A DNA stretch of 64,000 nt from CAVRQM01 sp963822705 (GCA_963822705.1 CAWGIX010000008.1:124001-188000), one strand, 5' to 3'. Counted from the first letter of the stretch, positions 28,548 through 38,903 are shown. Notes: generated by a model from the letters alone, not told the origin. Translations and numbers: made by a program.

Positions 28548-29908
28548 TCAAGCCGAGTTCTCGTCCGGATTGGCGACACCCTCCGTCCGCATTGCGGACG
28601 GCTCAAACCCGTACCGGCGGAGTTTTTCGTACAGGAGCTGGCGGTGGATGCCGAGGCGTCGCGCGGCCTCGGTCCGCTTGCCGCCGGTCTCGGCCAGAGC
28701 CCTGCGAATCAGCGATCTTTCCAGCCGCTCCACGGCGGCCGGAAGGTTCAGAGAACCGGGCGGCGCATCTTCCCCTATGCCTTCGTCCAAGAATACCAGA
28801 TCGTCGGCGCCGATCACCGGTGCCGGCGCGCCAGCACGGCGACGCGCTCCATGGCGTTGCGCAGCTCGCGCACGTTGCCTGGCCAGGGATGCGACAGCAA
28901 TCTTGACGCCGCCTCCGCAGACAGGCGCTTGCCTTCGGCTGCGGACACCAAAAAATGCTCGGCAAGCGGCAGAATGTCCGACAGCCGCTCGCGCAGCGGC
29001 GGCAAGGCGATTGGCACCACGCCCAGACGCCAGAACAGGTCCTCCCTGAAAGTGCCGGCGCGGACGGCGCGGGCCAGGTCGTGATGAGTGGCAGCCAGGA
29101 TGCGCACGTCGACGGAAACCGGCTTGCCGCCGACCGGGCTCACCACCCGCTCTTGCAGCACGCGCAACAGCTTGCCCTGCAAGGCTGCATCCATGTCGCC
29201 GATCTCGTCCAGAAACAGCGTGCCGTGATCGGCCTCGCGAAAACTGCCCAGGCGGTCGGACACGGCTCCTGTGAAGGCGCCGCGGACGTGGCCAAAAAGC
29301 TGCGATTCCAGTAGCTCCGAGGGAATTGCGGCACAGTTGATGGCGACGAACGGGGCGGCGGCGCGGCGGCCGTGGCGGTGGATGGCGCGGGCCACCACCT
29401 CCTTGCCGGTGCCGGTCTCGCCGGCAATCAGCACCGTGGTGTCGGAATCGGCCAGCATCCCTATGGTTTTCTGAATGGTTCGCATCGCCTGCGACTGGCC
29501 GATCAGCGCCTCGTCGCTCGGCACGGCTTGCGCAGGGGTCTCGCCCGCCTGTGGCAGCATTTTGTGGATCAGGGCGGCCAGATCGGCGCGGCCGATCGGC
29601 TTGGCCAGGTGGTCCACGGCGCCGAGGCGCATCGCCTCGATCGTGTTGGACGCGGTCGGCACCGCGGTCAGCACCGCGACCGGCGGTGTGCGATCCTTTT
29701 GGGCGCGCAACCGAGCCAGCACCTGCAACCCGTCCAGACCCGGCATACGCAGGTCGAGCAGCACGGCATCGACCCCGCCCCGGGCGATGCGGGCCAGAGC
29801 CTCCTCGCCGCCGGGCGCCTGGAGGGCGCGATGGCCTAGATCGCCCAGCGTTTCCGCAACACTCTCGCGTAGTGCGGCATCGTCGTCGACGATCAGGATG
29901 CTGGCCAC
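28548..29908 (-). pseudogene. NtrC-family sigma-54 response regulator, -1 break before the HTH
   Basis: Receiver domain with the phospho-acceptor Asp in VLLDLRMPGLDG, then a sigma-54 AAA+ domain with Walker A AGETGTGKEVVAR and the sigma-54 contact loop in HVRGAFTGAVSDR, and an R finger region. After MERVAVLARR the frame closes early at 28814. One missing G in a G-run near 28824 restores APVIGADDLVFLDEG and the Fis-type helix-turn-helix TEAARRLGIHRQLLYEKL. Reconstructed length is about 454 residues. If the break is real the activator lacks its DNA-binding domain. The start overlaps the kinase stop by 16 bases. Confidence 0.78.
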
Positions 29909-31314
29909 GGCACGTCCAATTCGAACACCGTCCTGTTGTGGGCGCCCCCGGGATCGGTGAGCCGAACGGTTCCACCTTGTGCGCAGGCCAGTTCGCGGGC
30001 GATAGCAAGGCCTAATCCGACGCCATCGGCGCGGCCGGTAACAAACGGATCGAACAGCGTTTTGCGCACCGCCGGATCGACGCCCGGCCCGTTATCCGCG
30101 ACCGTAAAACGCAGCCAGGCCTCGTCTCGCGCCGCTTGCAGGGATACGGTTCCGCTGGTCCCGGCGTGGCGGCAGGCATTGCCCAAAAGGTCCGACAGAG
30201 CGCGGCGGACGAGACCCGGATCGAAGCGAGCGCGAGACAATGCGGTGCGGACCTCGATCGGCGGGCCGCCTTCGGCCGCCGCATCGGCCGCGCAGGCAGA
30301 CAAGAATTGCGGCACGTCCATTTCCTGCGGCTCGGGATTTCGGTGCTGGGTCATGGTGAGCAGGTCGGTCAGCAGATGGTCGAGCCGGGCCACCTGCGCC
30401 AGCACGGTCTGCAAGGCCGCGTGCTGGCGCGCGGCGTCGCCCTGCAGGGCGTTCTCCGCCCGCAGGCGCATCGCGGCGATCGGGTTGCGGATTTCGTGCG
30501 CCATGCCGGCGGCGACCCGGCCCAGCGCCGCCAGCCGCTCCGCCGACGCGGCTTGCGCGCGGGCCTCGGCCAGACGCGCGCCGGCGGTGTTGAGCGCGGC
30601 GACGATGCGATCGAGGCTGGGCTCGCCGGTGGGCGCCACGGCGGGCCAGGGGTCGGCAGAGAAACTGGCCAGCGCGGCCTCGACTCGCCGCACCTTTCGG
30701 TTCCAGTCGGCGATCATCCAGGCCAGCAGGGCGGCGATGCCCAGCACCAGGGCGAACAGCACGCCCATTCCCAGCCGCAGCGGGTCGATCGCGGGCAGGT
30801 CGCCTTCCCCCATGCGCGCCCAGGCCGCGAGTTCCGGGACCGGGCCGGGCAGCGGGCACGCACGCACCACCTCCGGTATGCCGGAGACGGTCAGTGTGCG
30901 GCGTTGGGAGGCGCCCTCGCCGGTCGCTGCGGCCGACGCGTCGGCAATGGCGGCGCGTTCCTCGGCGCTGGTGAGGTCCACGGTGGGCACGCTGGCGACG
31001 ATGCCGTCGCCCTCATGCCAGATGCCGCCTTGCAGGCCCGGCGTGTCGCCCAGCGCGGTCGCCACCACCGCCACCAGGTCGCGACGGAGGACGGTATCCA
31101 GCGCGCCAGGAGTGGCAGGGCCGGCCCAGCCGGTGACGTAATAGCCGTAGCGGTCGGCAATGCGCTCGCAGGCCTGGGCGGCCAGCACGTCCGCCCGGGC
31201 ACGGCTGGCCTGGGTGGAGGCGGCGTACAGGTGCAGCAGCAGCGCCCCCATCGCGACGGAGGCGACCAGCGACAGGACCCAGACCGCGAACAGGCGCGCG
31301 CGCAGCGAACTCAC
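29893..31314 (-). CDS. sensor histidine kinase, NtrB-like
   Basis: A 473-residue membrane kinase. Start GTG 31314 (MSSLRARLFAVWVL). A first helix (LFAVWVLSLVASVAMGALLL), a periplasmic sensor of about 140 residues, a second helix (LGMGVLFALVLGIAALLAW), then the H-box AAGMAHEIRNPIAAM, N-box LLGNACRHAG, G1 VADNGPGVDPAV and G2 GRADGVGLGLAIA. The Arg/Asn after the phospho-His fits HisKA of NtrB/ZraS type, matching its sigma-54 regulator partner with which it overlaps. The signal is unknown. The frame is intact, unlike its partner. Confidence 0.87.
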   Translation of the reverse strand: MSSLRARLFAVWVLSLVASVAMGALLLHLYAASTQASRARADVLAAQACERIADRYGYYVTGWAGPATPGALDTVLRRDLVAVVATALGDTPGLQGGIWHEGDGIVASVPTVDLTSAEERAAIADASAAATGEGASQRRTLTVSGIPEVVRACPLPGPVPELAAWARMGEGDLPAIDPLRLGMGVLFALVLGIAALLAWMIADWNRKVRRVEAALASFSADPWPAVAPTGEPSLDRIVAALNTAGARLAEARAQAASAERLAALGRVAAGMAHEIRNPIAAMRLRAENALQGDAARQHAALQTVLAQVARLDHLLTDLLTMTQHRNPEPQEMDVPQFLSACAADAAAEGGPPIEVRTALSRARFDPGLVRRALSDLLGNACRHAGTSGTVSLQAARDEAWLRFTVADNGPGVDPAVRKTLFDPFVTGRADGVGLGLAIARELACAQGGTVRLTDPGGAHNRTVFELDVPWPAS

Positions 31315-31434
31315 GCGCCAAGAGTGATGCCGGGCGATTGCCTCCGCCAGTGCGCGCGGGCAGTGTCGTGGCGATATCCCGGCTGGTTCATCGAGCGCAT
31401 GACGGACCGGCCCAGTGCAGAGGCGCTGTCTGGC

Positions 31435-32307
31435 ATGACGCAAAAGCTGCTGTTCTTCCAATCGCTCTGGGCGATGGAGCGGCGCCACACCGACGGCGTC
31501 GAGCGCAGCCTGGAGGAAAATCTGCGCATGATCGCCGATGCAGGCTATGACGGCGTCAGCACGCAATTTTCCGACCCCGCCGCGGTGCGCCGGCTGACGG
31601 GACTGCTGCGCCACCACGGCCTGACCATCGAGGGCCAGTGCTTTCCCAAAACGATCGACGATTTGCAGCCGGTGCTGGAGCTGGCCACGCAGTACGGGTG
31701 CCACCATATCGACCTGCAGCCGGACGTGCGCCCGCGGCGGATGGATGAGTGCGCGCGGCTGGTGGAAGGCTGGCTGCGGCTGGCCGAGCAGGTGGAATTT
31801 CCGGTGCTGATCGAAACGCACCGCGACCGGATGACCACCGATCTGTATTTCGTGCTTGACCTGCTGGACCTGTTTCCGCAATTGCGCCTGACCGCGGATC
31901 TGTCGCATTTCCTGGTGGGTCGCGAGTTCGCGTGGCCGGTGAATGCGGAGAACCACGCCATGATCCACCGCATCCTGGATCATTCCTGGGCGATGCACGG
32001 CAGGGTGGCGAGCCGGGAACAGGTACAGGTCGAGATTTCGTTCCCGCACCATCGGATGTGGCTGGAGCTGTTCCTGGACTGGTGGGAGTACGGCATGCGC
32101 AGCTGGCGCGAACGGGCGGGAGCGGACGATACGCTGGCGTTCGTATGCGAGCTGGGGCCGAAACCGTATGCGATCACCGGGCCGGACGGAAACGATCAGA
32201 CCGACCGGTGGGAGGAGGCGTTGATGCTGCGGAGGGCGGTGCGCGAGCGATGGCAGCGAGTGACGGGACAGCCAGGGGCCGTATCGGCCGGAGTGCCGGG
32301 TGCCTGA
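31435..32307 (+). CDS. xylose-isomerase-like TIM-barrel protein
   Basis: A 290-residue AP-endonuclease-2/sugar-isomerase-like TIM barrel. Conserved-looking acidic and His positions: GYDGVSTQFSDP, GLTIEGQCFP, CHHIDLQPDVRPR, FPVLIETHRDRMTTDLY, LRLTADLSHFLVG and VQVEISFPHHRMWLELF, together consistent with the metal site of sugar-phosphate isomerases/epimerases. ATG 31435 (MTQKLLFFQSLWAME) is preferred; an in-frame ATG at 31399 would add 12 residues. Divergent from the kinase with about 120 bp between starts. Substrate unknown. Confidence 0.78.
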   Translation: MTQKLLFFQSLWAMERRHTDGVERSLEENLRMIADAGYDGVSTQFSDPAAVRRLTGLLRHHGLTIEGQCFPKTIDDLQPVLELATQYGCHHIDLQPDVRPRRMDECARLVEGWLRLAEQVEFPVLIETHRDRMTTDLYFVLDLLDLFPQLRLTADLSHFLVGREFAWPVNAENHAMIHRILDHSWAMHGRVASREQVQVEISFPHHRMWLELFLDWWEYGMRSWRERAGADDTLAFVCELGPKPYAITGPDGNDQTDRWEEALMLRRAVRERWQRVTGQPGAVSAGVPGA

Positions 32308-32311
32308 GCGG

Positions 32312-33698
32312 CTACAGCGGCGCGCTTGCCGGCAGAGATTCGTACCCAAACTGATCGAGTTGAGGCAGTTTTGCGCGCAGATAAGCCATCATGCGTTCGC
32401 GCTGAGAAGGCGTGAAGCGGGCCTCGAACTGACCCGACGTGCCGGAGCGGAAGAACGGGTGTCCGGCACCGTTACGGGTCTCGCGGAGGTTGTCGAAGCT
32501 TACGTTGCGGACGCTTTCGGCGACGAGCGCGGGCGCCGCTGAGACGCCCAGATGGGCAAACGCCTTGGCCGCGCATTGTTCCGGTCCGGCGAGCATGTCT
32601 TCATATCGGACCACCAGAAGCTTCTCAGAGTTCTCCCCCATCATGGCCAGAGCTTCCTGCTGAAACTCGACGTACTCATCCAGAATGCGCTCCACCAAAT
32701 TCCAGAGTGGTTCCGTGAGCACGAACGTGCCGGGCTGAGCCAGCATATTTGGCAGATGGCTGACGGCATCGGCGTGGGCGGCCATTTCAATGCTGGCCTT
32801 GCCTGCGCGGATGATATTCGCTTCGTGGAACAACCTGGAGATCAACACGTCCAGCGGGTGGCGCACGCAATGAATGAGCCTGGCATTTGGCAGGAAAAGC
32901 AGAATGCGGCGATACAGGCGCGCGTTACCGGGGGACTTGTCGAGTATCCACCCGCAACCAGAGGACTCCCTGAACAGTTGAAGTGTGCGTAGCAACAGCG
33001 AATGGTTCCCGAAATCGTTCAACGCTGCCTGGGAAATGTGCGGCGGATACCAGGCGTTTGCGAATGACCACGGTCTTACGGTCACGTTGCGTAACATCGA
33101 GCCTTCGCCCAGCGAATAGACCTCCGGATGCTGATTGAGCATGAGTTGCATCCAGGTCGTTCCGGATTTGGGGGCTCCGCCGACAAACCCGGGGTGCAGA
33201 CGCGGCGGCTCCCCGAGGGCGAAGGGTAACGGCGAAGATGATGCCTTGAACCGCCAGGCACCTCGTACAAGACTGATTTGGCCGCAGTCACTGAATTCCA
33301 CGCCGCCAGTATCCGGGCGATCGACGAAGGCTCGAAGGAAGAATTCTCCTCTGGCAACCGGCAGCGCGAAAACAAAATCGAGGCGACGCCATCCCGGGGC
33401 TCGAACTCAGCAGCGGCGAACCCCCGGTTCGGGCATCGAAGAACAAATTCAAGTAATAGAGCGATGGCTCGCCGGCTTTGGGCGCAGAACGAACGAGCTG
33501 CAGGCTGGGACCGCGCGGCTCCGGGCGCCCGTCATAATAGAACCAGAGAGAACCCAGGAAGCAGGGTTCGATGCCAGGCGGGAAAGTGCGCAGGATGACC
33601 CAGGCACGACTCCGATCAAGCCCGGGAGCAGGCTCGAATACGGTCCGCACCTTCTGCACGACATAATCCATCGGCATGCTGGACTGCTGCTGATCCAT
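32312..33698 (-). pseudogene. sulfotransferase with an N-terminal beta-rich domain, +1 break
   Basis: The C-terminal 320 residues are a PAPS-dependent sulfotransferase: 5'-phosphosulfate loop GAPKSGTTWMQLML, 3'-phosphate motif CVRHPLDVLISRLF and VVRYEDMLAGPE. Upstream, from ATG 33698 with a strong Shine-Dalgarno sequence (CAGGAGGTGAT), a beta-rich domain reads MDYVVQKVRTVFEPAPG, CFLGSLWFYYDGRPEPRG, LYYLNLFFDARTGG. The two parts are separated by an extra base at plus 33407; corrected, the link is RAPGWRRLDFVFALPVARG. Reconstructed length is about 461 residues. The enzyme would transfer sulfate to a glycan or lipid; the front domain may recognise the acceptor. Neighbours suggest envelope glycan modification. 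Confidence 0.72.
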
Positions 33699-33925
33699 AT
33701 CACCTCCTGAACGGCGGGTCAGAGTGGCGGTGGCGTGCAGCCGCGCCTGTCGCACGTGCGAACGTGCCGCCAGATTCTGCTTCGCAGCGCCATGGAACCC
33801 AACTTTACTGGCCTCCAACTGAAAACGGTGTTTACCACGATCAGGGCGCGCGCTCGTCCGGCGGGGTCGAGGCCTTGAGCGGGGCCAGCGGCGTGAAGGT
33901 GTTCCGGGTCGGCAGGAGAAGCAGC

Positions 33926-35077
33926 ATGAGCAGAACGGTCACATCCCTGTGCTTGGCGGCTGCCGCCGTTTACGGCGCCGCAGGTCTGTCCCCGGTGCCC
34001 GCCGAAGCCGGCCTCTGTGACGGGAGGAGCGACGCGACGGCCGCATTGAATGCGATGTTGGCGGCAGGCGGACAGGTGCAGCTCCCGGCCGGCACATGTT
34101 TGATCTCCGGCAGCCTGCGGATTCCATCCGGCACCGCGGTTAGCGGTTCCGGCATCGGGCGCACGATCATCAAGGCATCGCCCACACCCGAATACCCCGT
34201 GATCGCGATCGGCTCGACCCGGGGGGGTGCCAGCAACGTGGATCTCTCGGGCCTTACGGTGGACGCCAACGGGACCCGCATGATCGAGGGCCCGAGCGAC
34301 GGCGTGCTGGCGTTCCTGGGCAGCTCCAAAATACGCATACATGACATAGAGGTTCACGGCGCGGGCGCCAACGGCATCAAGGTCGTCGGCACCGACATCG
34401 AAGTGAGCGACAACATCGCTCACGACAATTTTGCGAATGGACTTTATACTGTGGGCCGCCAGAGAGCAGGCGCCATACTGCCGTCCATGAACATTCGATT
34501 CCTGCGCAACCGGGTGATGCACAACTCGTTGGGCGGCGTGCCGCCAGCCAGATCCTGGGACGGCATCGCCGTCGACCCCGCGACCGTGAATTGCGTCGTG
34601 CAGGGCAACACGATTATTGGCAACGACATCATTCTGTTCGACAACGGCAAGTTCGGGACATCGTCAGACGGCCATCAGGTGCTCGACAATACGATAGTCG
34701 ACAGCGTTTCGAACGGCATCGGTGTGGATGGATACATAAACAATTTCAGGGTGGTCGGCAATCGGATGCAGCACACCCGGGGCTTTGGAATCGTGGTCAA
34801 CGGCCCGGTCTCGCATGGGGAGATCGGCCACAACACCATTCTGGGCACCACCAAGCCAGGAATCTACATCGGCAACTATATCCGGCTTCCGGGTACGCCG
34901 ACCGGTATCGATGTTTCCGGCAATACGATCGACCCCGGACTGACCGCCGGCAGCAGCCCGTCGATTGCGGTACATGGAGGGGCCGTGAACGTGCGCGTGG
35001 TCGGCAATCAACTAAACGACCATGGCGTTGACGTCAGGGGCTCGGGCTCCGGCGTAGTGGTACAGGGCAACCGGTAG
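33926..35077 (+). CDS. secreted right-handed beta-helix protein
   Basis: A 383-residue exported protein. Signal peptide MSRTVTSLCLAAAAVYGAAG with cleavage near PAEA; ATG 33926 follows an AGGAGA site. The mature part starts like pectate-lyase-fold proteins (DGRSDATAALNAMLAAGGQV, LPAGTCLISGSLRIPSGT) and continues with about ten coils rich in N-x-I/V and G-x-N-x-I steps (VVQGNTIIGNDI, VLDNTIVDS, GEIGHNTILGTTKPG, VRVVGNQL). No polysaccharide-lyase catalytic residues can be named. It lies between the sulfotransferase and a methyltransferase, suggesting a role in polysaccharide binding, epimerisation or cleavage. Confidence 0.8.
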   Translation: MSRTVTSLCLAAAAVYGAAGLSPVPAEAGLCDGRSDATAALNAMLAAGGQVQLPAGTCLISGSLRIPSGTAVSGSGIGRTIIKASPTPEYPVIAIGSTRGGASNVDLSGLTVDANGTRMIEGPSDGVLAFLGSSKIRIHDIEVHGAGANGIKVVGTDIEVSDNIAHDNFANGLYTVGRQRAGAILPSMNIRFLRNRVMHNSLGGVPPARSWDGIAVDPATVNCVVQGNTIIGNDIILFDNGKFGTSSDGHQVLDNTIVDSVSNGIGVDGYINNFRVVGNRMQHTRGFGIVVNGPVSHGEIGHNTILGTTKPGIYIGNYIRLPGTPTGIDVSGNTIDPGLTAGSSPSIAVHGGAVNVRVVGNQLNDHGVDVRGSGSGVVVQGNR

Positions 35078-35094
35078 AAGCGGCCGCCAGTGCA

Positions 35095-36207
35095 TCAGGA
35101 TAGCACCCGAATGCCCAGGACACTGTTCCGTAGCCGCGAAATTACCGCAAAGCGCCTGCGCCTGTTCTGAGTCCACTCCAGCAGGGCGCGCCATTCGCCT
35201 TTCCTCCAGTGGTCGTAACCGCCGGCTTGGCCTTGTTGCAAAGCCTGCCAGTTCGCAACGTCATCGAACACGATGACTGTTGAGGGCACGATCCGTTCGT
35301 CGAGAAGCTCGAGAATTGCCTTGGCAGCGGAGTATAGATCCGCGTCGATATGGATGAATGAGATATTCCCCGGGTTCTCCCGCAGCCAAAGCGGCAATGT
35401 CTCCTGGATCAGTCCTCGCACGAGCCTCACATTGTCCCGCACCTCCGGCAGCTTTCCGTGCAGCGAGAACGTACCTGCCGGGACGATGCGATTATCGCTC
35501 TTCACCCAGGGTTCGGGCAGTCCGTCGAACGTGTCGAACCCCCAAATGCACCGGTGCGGTGCCAAAGCTGCCAGATGGTTTATGGTGTTGCCGGATGCCA
35601 CGCCGAATTCCAGCACATGCCCGAACTGGGGTGCCTGGCCAAAGCAGAGAGTGAGGTGATCCCGCGCGATGCCAGGGCTAGCGGGTATCGCCAACACCTC
35701 CTCCAGCAGCGACGAGGGGTGGGCGGGCAAAAGATCTCCGGACCTCTGCAGCTGGTCAACCGCATCGAAGTCGATCGTTACCGCTCCGAGTGACAGCACG
35801 TCGTTCGGGCATTTCGGCAGCGGCATCCTTCGATTTGTTCCTAGAACGTAGAAGCCGATATTTACATGGTAGGTCGCAGCAGGCACCCGAAGTTGCCGTC
35901 TGATGGTCAGCCGGTCTCCGGGTTTCCAGACGCGGCTATCCGGCTCCTCCAAGTCCTTGGGGCTGTCTACCGTGAACCCCCGCAGAACGGGCAGGCTTTG
36001 GTCGCGGTAATGCGCGAAAAACGTGTAGTGCTCCCGATGGGGCCCGTAAGTTTCCAACTCGTGCGTGGCGAGTTGGCCACCGGTGATCGGATCTCGACGG
36101 ATTTCGAGGCGCACATAGCGAAATGCCCCAGTGTCGAACCCGTAGCTCCGCTCTATGACCCCGGCCACGGGGCGTGTCAGCTGGCCTTCCTGTTGCTCAC
36201 CAAGCAT
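35095..36207 (-). CDS. TylF-like methyltransferase with an N-terminal beta-sandwich domain
   Basis: A 370-residue protein; ATG 36207 has a GGAGGA site 5 bases upstream. The C-terminal half is a class I methyltransferase of macrocin O-methyltransferase/TylF type: HVLEFGVASGNTINHLAAL, CIWGFDTFDGLPEPW, SFIHIDADLYSAAKAILELL, VIVFDDVANW. The first 180 residues are a beta-rich domain (HYTFFAHYRDQSLPVLRGF, GDRLTIRRQLRVPAATYHVN, LPKCPNDVLSLGAVTIDF) reminiscent of Wzt-type carbohydrate-binding sandwiches. It probably O-methylates a sugar of a surface glycan. The arrangement, sandwich plus modifying enzyme, parallels the nearby sulfotransferase. Confidence 0.75.
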   Translation of the reverse strand: MLGEQQEGQLTRPVAGVIERSYGFDTGAFRYVRLEIRRDPITGGQLATHELETYGPHREHYTFFAHYRDQSLPVLRGFTVDSPKDLEEPDSRVWKPGDRLTIRRQLRVPAATYHVNIGFYVLGTNRRMPLPKCPNDVLSLGAVTIDFDAVDQLQRSGDLLPAHPSSLLEEVLAIPASPGIARDHLTLCFGQAPQFGHVLEFGVASGNTINHLAALAPHRCIWGFDTFDGLPEPWVKSDNRIVPAGTFSLHGKLPEVRDNVRLVRGLIQETLPLWLRENPGNISFIHIDADLYSAAKAILELLDERIVPSTVIVFDDVANWQALQQGQAGGYDHWRKGEWRALLEWTQNRRRRFAVISRLRNSVLGIRVLS

Positions 36208-36547
36208 GGAGTCCTCCAATGAGTCCGGCTTTCGAACACGTCAATCTTCCCAGATGCGGCAGGGCCAGGCCGTGCAAAACTGAATGACAGCCGTACTGAC
36301 GCAGACTCCGATACTCGGTCTCTCGCTGAACTGCCGTTGCCCTCGAGCATCCGATGGTCGCCTTCAGGGATTACCAAATTCATTACAACTGAGACGGCCA
36401 GGCGGACAGCCCCTGCGAAGTCGACCTCGGCATCTCCCCCTGCGACCAGCACAGGGCATGAACCTCATTTACAGCCATGGCGTCTTTCACTCCGTTGGCG
36501 CGGAGTCAGCAATGGCCTGCGGGTTGGGGTGTCGATCGGAACGAAAC
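36208..36547. other. gene-poor stretch between the methyltransferase and recG
   Basis: No gene is supported here. A minus-strand frame from 36452 to 36177 (MLVAGGDAEVDFAGAV...) overlaps the methyltransferase start. Its GNGSSARDRVSESASVRLSF stretch has beta-strand character, so it could be the remains of a front domain or of another gene, but nothing recognisable was found. Confidence 0.3.
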
Positions 36548-38581
36548 TCACCCTGACCGCAGCGTCCGCATCGCCTCGGCCCGGCCGAACAGGTGCAAGA
36601 GCAGCCGGGCGGCGCGGCCCCGTTCGCTGGTCAGGCCGGCATCGCGCTCCAGCAGCAATGCCGCGTCTCGCGCCGCCATGTGCAAAAGCTTTTCGTCGCC
36701 GATCGGGTCGGCCACCCGAAACCCGCGGGCGCCGGATTGACGCGTGCCCAACAGGTCGCCGCCACCGCGGATGCGGAAATCCTCATCGGCGATGCGAAAC
36801 CCGTCGTCGCTGTCGCGCAGCAGTTTCAGGCGCCGCCGCGCGGTCTGGTTCAGCCCGTCATCGTGCAGCAGCAGGCAGAAACTGGCGGCGCGGCCGCGCC
36901 CCACCCGGCCGCGCAACTGGTGCAGCTGCGCCAGCCCAAATCGCTCGGCGTGCTCGACCACCATGATGGTGGCCTCCGGCACGTCCACACCCACCTCCAC
37001 CACCGTCGTGGCCACCAGCAGCCGCGTGCGCCCGGCGGCAAAATCGGCCAAAGCCAATTCGCGCACGGCAGTTTCCTGGCGGCCGTGCGCCAGGCCGACG
37101 GCGGCGCCGAACCGCTGTCGTAGCGTGCGGAACCGCTCTTCCGCGGCGGCCAGATCAGCGACTTCGCTCTCCGCGACCAGCGGACACACCCAGTAGACTC
37201 GGCCGCCCCGTTCGAGTGCGCGAAAAATGCCGTCACAGACTTCTGCGAACGAGGCGAGCGGGTGCAAGGTGGTGCGGACCGTGCCGCGGCCGGCGGGTTT
37301 TGCGGTCAGGCGGCTGACCTCCATCTCGCCCCATTGCGTCAGCAGCAGCGTGCGCGGGATCGGCGTCGCCGTCATCACCAGCACATCCGCCGTCTCGCCT
37401 TTCTTGCCGAGCGACAGGCGTTGGTCGACCCCGAAACGATGCTGCTCGTCGATCACGGCCAGGCCCAGGTCGCGATACGCCACGCCGTCCTGGAACAGCG
37501 CATGCGTGCCCACCACCAGTTTCAGCGTCCCCTCGCCAAGTCCGGCCAGCACTTGTACCCGCGCGCCACCCTTTACGGACCCGGTCAGCAACCCGACCGG
37601 GAGCGGCGAAAGCCGGGAAAAAGTACGAAAATGCTGTTGCGCCAACAGTTCGGTGGGGGCCATCAGCGCCGCCTGCGCGCCGGCCTCGGCTGCGCGCATC
37701 ATCGCCAGCATGGCGACGATGGTCTTGCCCGATCCCACATCGCCCTGCAGCAGGCGCAACATGCGAAACGGTGCCGCAAGGTCGCGCTCGATTTCGGCCA
37801 GGGCGGCGGTTTGCGCCGGCGTGAGGCTGTGGCCGAATTTCTGCAGGGCTTGTGTGCGCAAAGCGCCGTCGCCCTGCAGTGCCCGCCCCGTCCGTGCACG
37901 GCGCCGACGCCGGGCTAGCGCCAGGGAAAGCTGGTCGGCCAGCAGTTCGTCGTAGGCGAGCCGCTGGCGCGGCGATGGGCCAGGCGGCTCGGCAGGCGCG
38001 TGCAGGGCGCGCAGGGCGGCCGCAAAGTCGGGCCAGCGCTCGCGCCGCAGCAGTGCCGGGTCGTGCCATTCGGGAAATTCCGGCACCATCGCCAGCGCCG
38101 CCGCCACGGCCCGCCGGACGTGCCCGGGAAACAGGCCGGCGGTCAGGCCCCATACCGGTTCCACCGCCGGAAACCTGTCCGCATTGCCCGCCGGGACGAT
38201 GTGGTCCGGATGCACCATCTGGCGCCGGTCGTCGATGCGCCCGGACACCAGCACGCGTCCCCCCACCCGAAGTTTCTCGCGGGGCCAGGCGCGAAAAAAC
38301 ACCAGTTCGCCGAACCCGCCGGCGTCGCGTACCACCACCTTGGTGGGCTGCCGCGGCGTTTGCGGCGGATCGATGCGCAGCACCTCCACTTCGACGGTGG
38401 CGATGCTGCCAGGCAGTGCGTCCCGCAAGCTGGAGCGGGCGCGGCGGTCCACAAACCCCTCGGGCAGGTGCAACAGCAGGTCCCGTACACATTCGCCGTC
38501 CACGGCGCGGGCCAGAAGCTTGGCCACGGTCGGTCCCACGCCGCGCAGGCTGGTCAGGGGGGCGAGCAGGGGTAGAAGCAT
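36548..38581 (-). CDS. recG: ATP-dependent DNA helicase RecG
   Basis: A 677-residue helicase that reverses stalled replication forks and processes Holliday junctions. N-terminal wedge/OB domain (LTSLRGVGPTVAKLLARAV, VLVSGRIDDRRQMVHPDH), then a superfamily 2 core: Walker A LQGDVGSGKTIVAML, TEL-type AAALMAPTELLAQQH, motif II VIDEQHRFGVDQR, motif III VMTATPIPRTL, and C-terminal motifs VEVGVDVPEATIMV and QLRGRVGRG. ATG 38581 (MLLPLLAPL) is the chosen start; a TTG eight codons upstream is also possible. The frame is intact. Divergent from sdhE-mfd, a neighbourhood widespread in Alphaproteobacteria. Confidence 0.96.
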   Translation of the reverse strand: MLLPLLAPLTSLRGVGPTVAKLLARAVDGECVRDLLLHLPEGFVDRRARSSLRDALPGSIATVEVEVLRIDPPQTPRQPTKVVVRDAGGFGELVFFRAWPREKLRVGGRVLVSGRIDDRRQMVHPDHIVPAGNADRFPAVEPVWGLTAGLFPGHVRRAVAAALAMVPEFPEWHDPALLRRERWPDFAAALRALHAPAEPPGPSPRQRLAYDELLADQLSLALARRRRRARTGRALQGDGALRTQALQKFGHSLTPAQTAALAEIERDLAAPFRMLRLLQGDVGSGKTIVAMLAMMRAAEAGAQAALMAPTELLAQQHFRTFSRLSPLPVGLLTGSVKGGARVQVLAGLGEGTLKLVVGTHALFQDGVAYRDLGLAVIDEQHRFGVDQRLSLGKKGETADVLVMTATPIPRTLLLTQWGEMEVSRLTAKPAGRGTVRTTLHPLASFAEVCDGIFRALERGGRVYWVCPLVAESEVADLAAAEERFRTLRQRFGAAVGLAHGRQETAVRELALADFAAGRTRLLVATTVVEVGVDVPEATIMVVEHAERFGLAQLHQLRGRVGRGRAASFCLLLHDDGLNQTARRRLKLLRDSDDGFRIADEDFRIRGGGDLLGTRQSGARGFRVADPIGDEKLLHMAARDAALLLERDAGLTSERGRAARLLLHLFGRAEAMRTLRSG

Positions 38582-38634
38582 CTCCGGCGGCACGGCTGAC
38601 AGCAACCAGCCCGCGGCCTATATGGCAAGCCGAC

Positions 38635-38903
38635 ATGACCGAGCCCGTCCCAACGCCGCTGCGCACGCGCCGGCGCCGGCTGCTGTTTCGCGCCACGCAT
38701 CGCGGGACGCATGAAACCGACCTGCTGGTCGGCAGCTTTGTCGCGAGCCGGATCAACTCGCTGGACGCGGCAGACTTGGACGCATTGGAACAGGTGATGG
38801 ATTTGCCCGATCCCGACCTAGCCGACTGGTTGACGGGCCGTTGCCCGATTCCGCCGGAAAAGGATTCTCCGATGCTCCGTGCCATGCGCGATGCGGCCGG
38901 CGC

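Noticed and set aside
30136..31398. A long plus-strand extension upstream of the TIM-barrel gene
   Set aside because: It is antisense to the histidine kinase and has shadow-frame composition; the TIM-barrel homology begins only near 31435.
36177..36452. A 91-residue minus-strand frame before the methyltransferase
   Set aside because: It overlaps the well-supported start at 36207 and its Shine-Dalgarno site, and no family or signal could be recognised.
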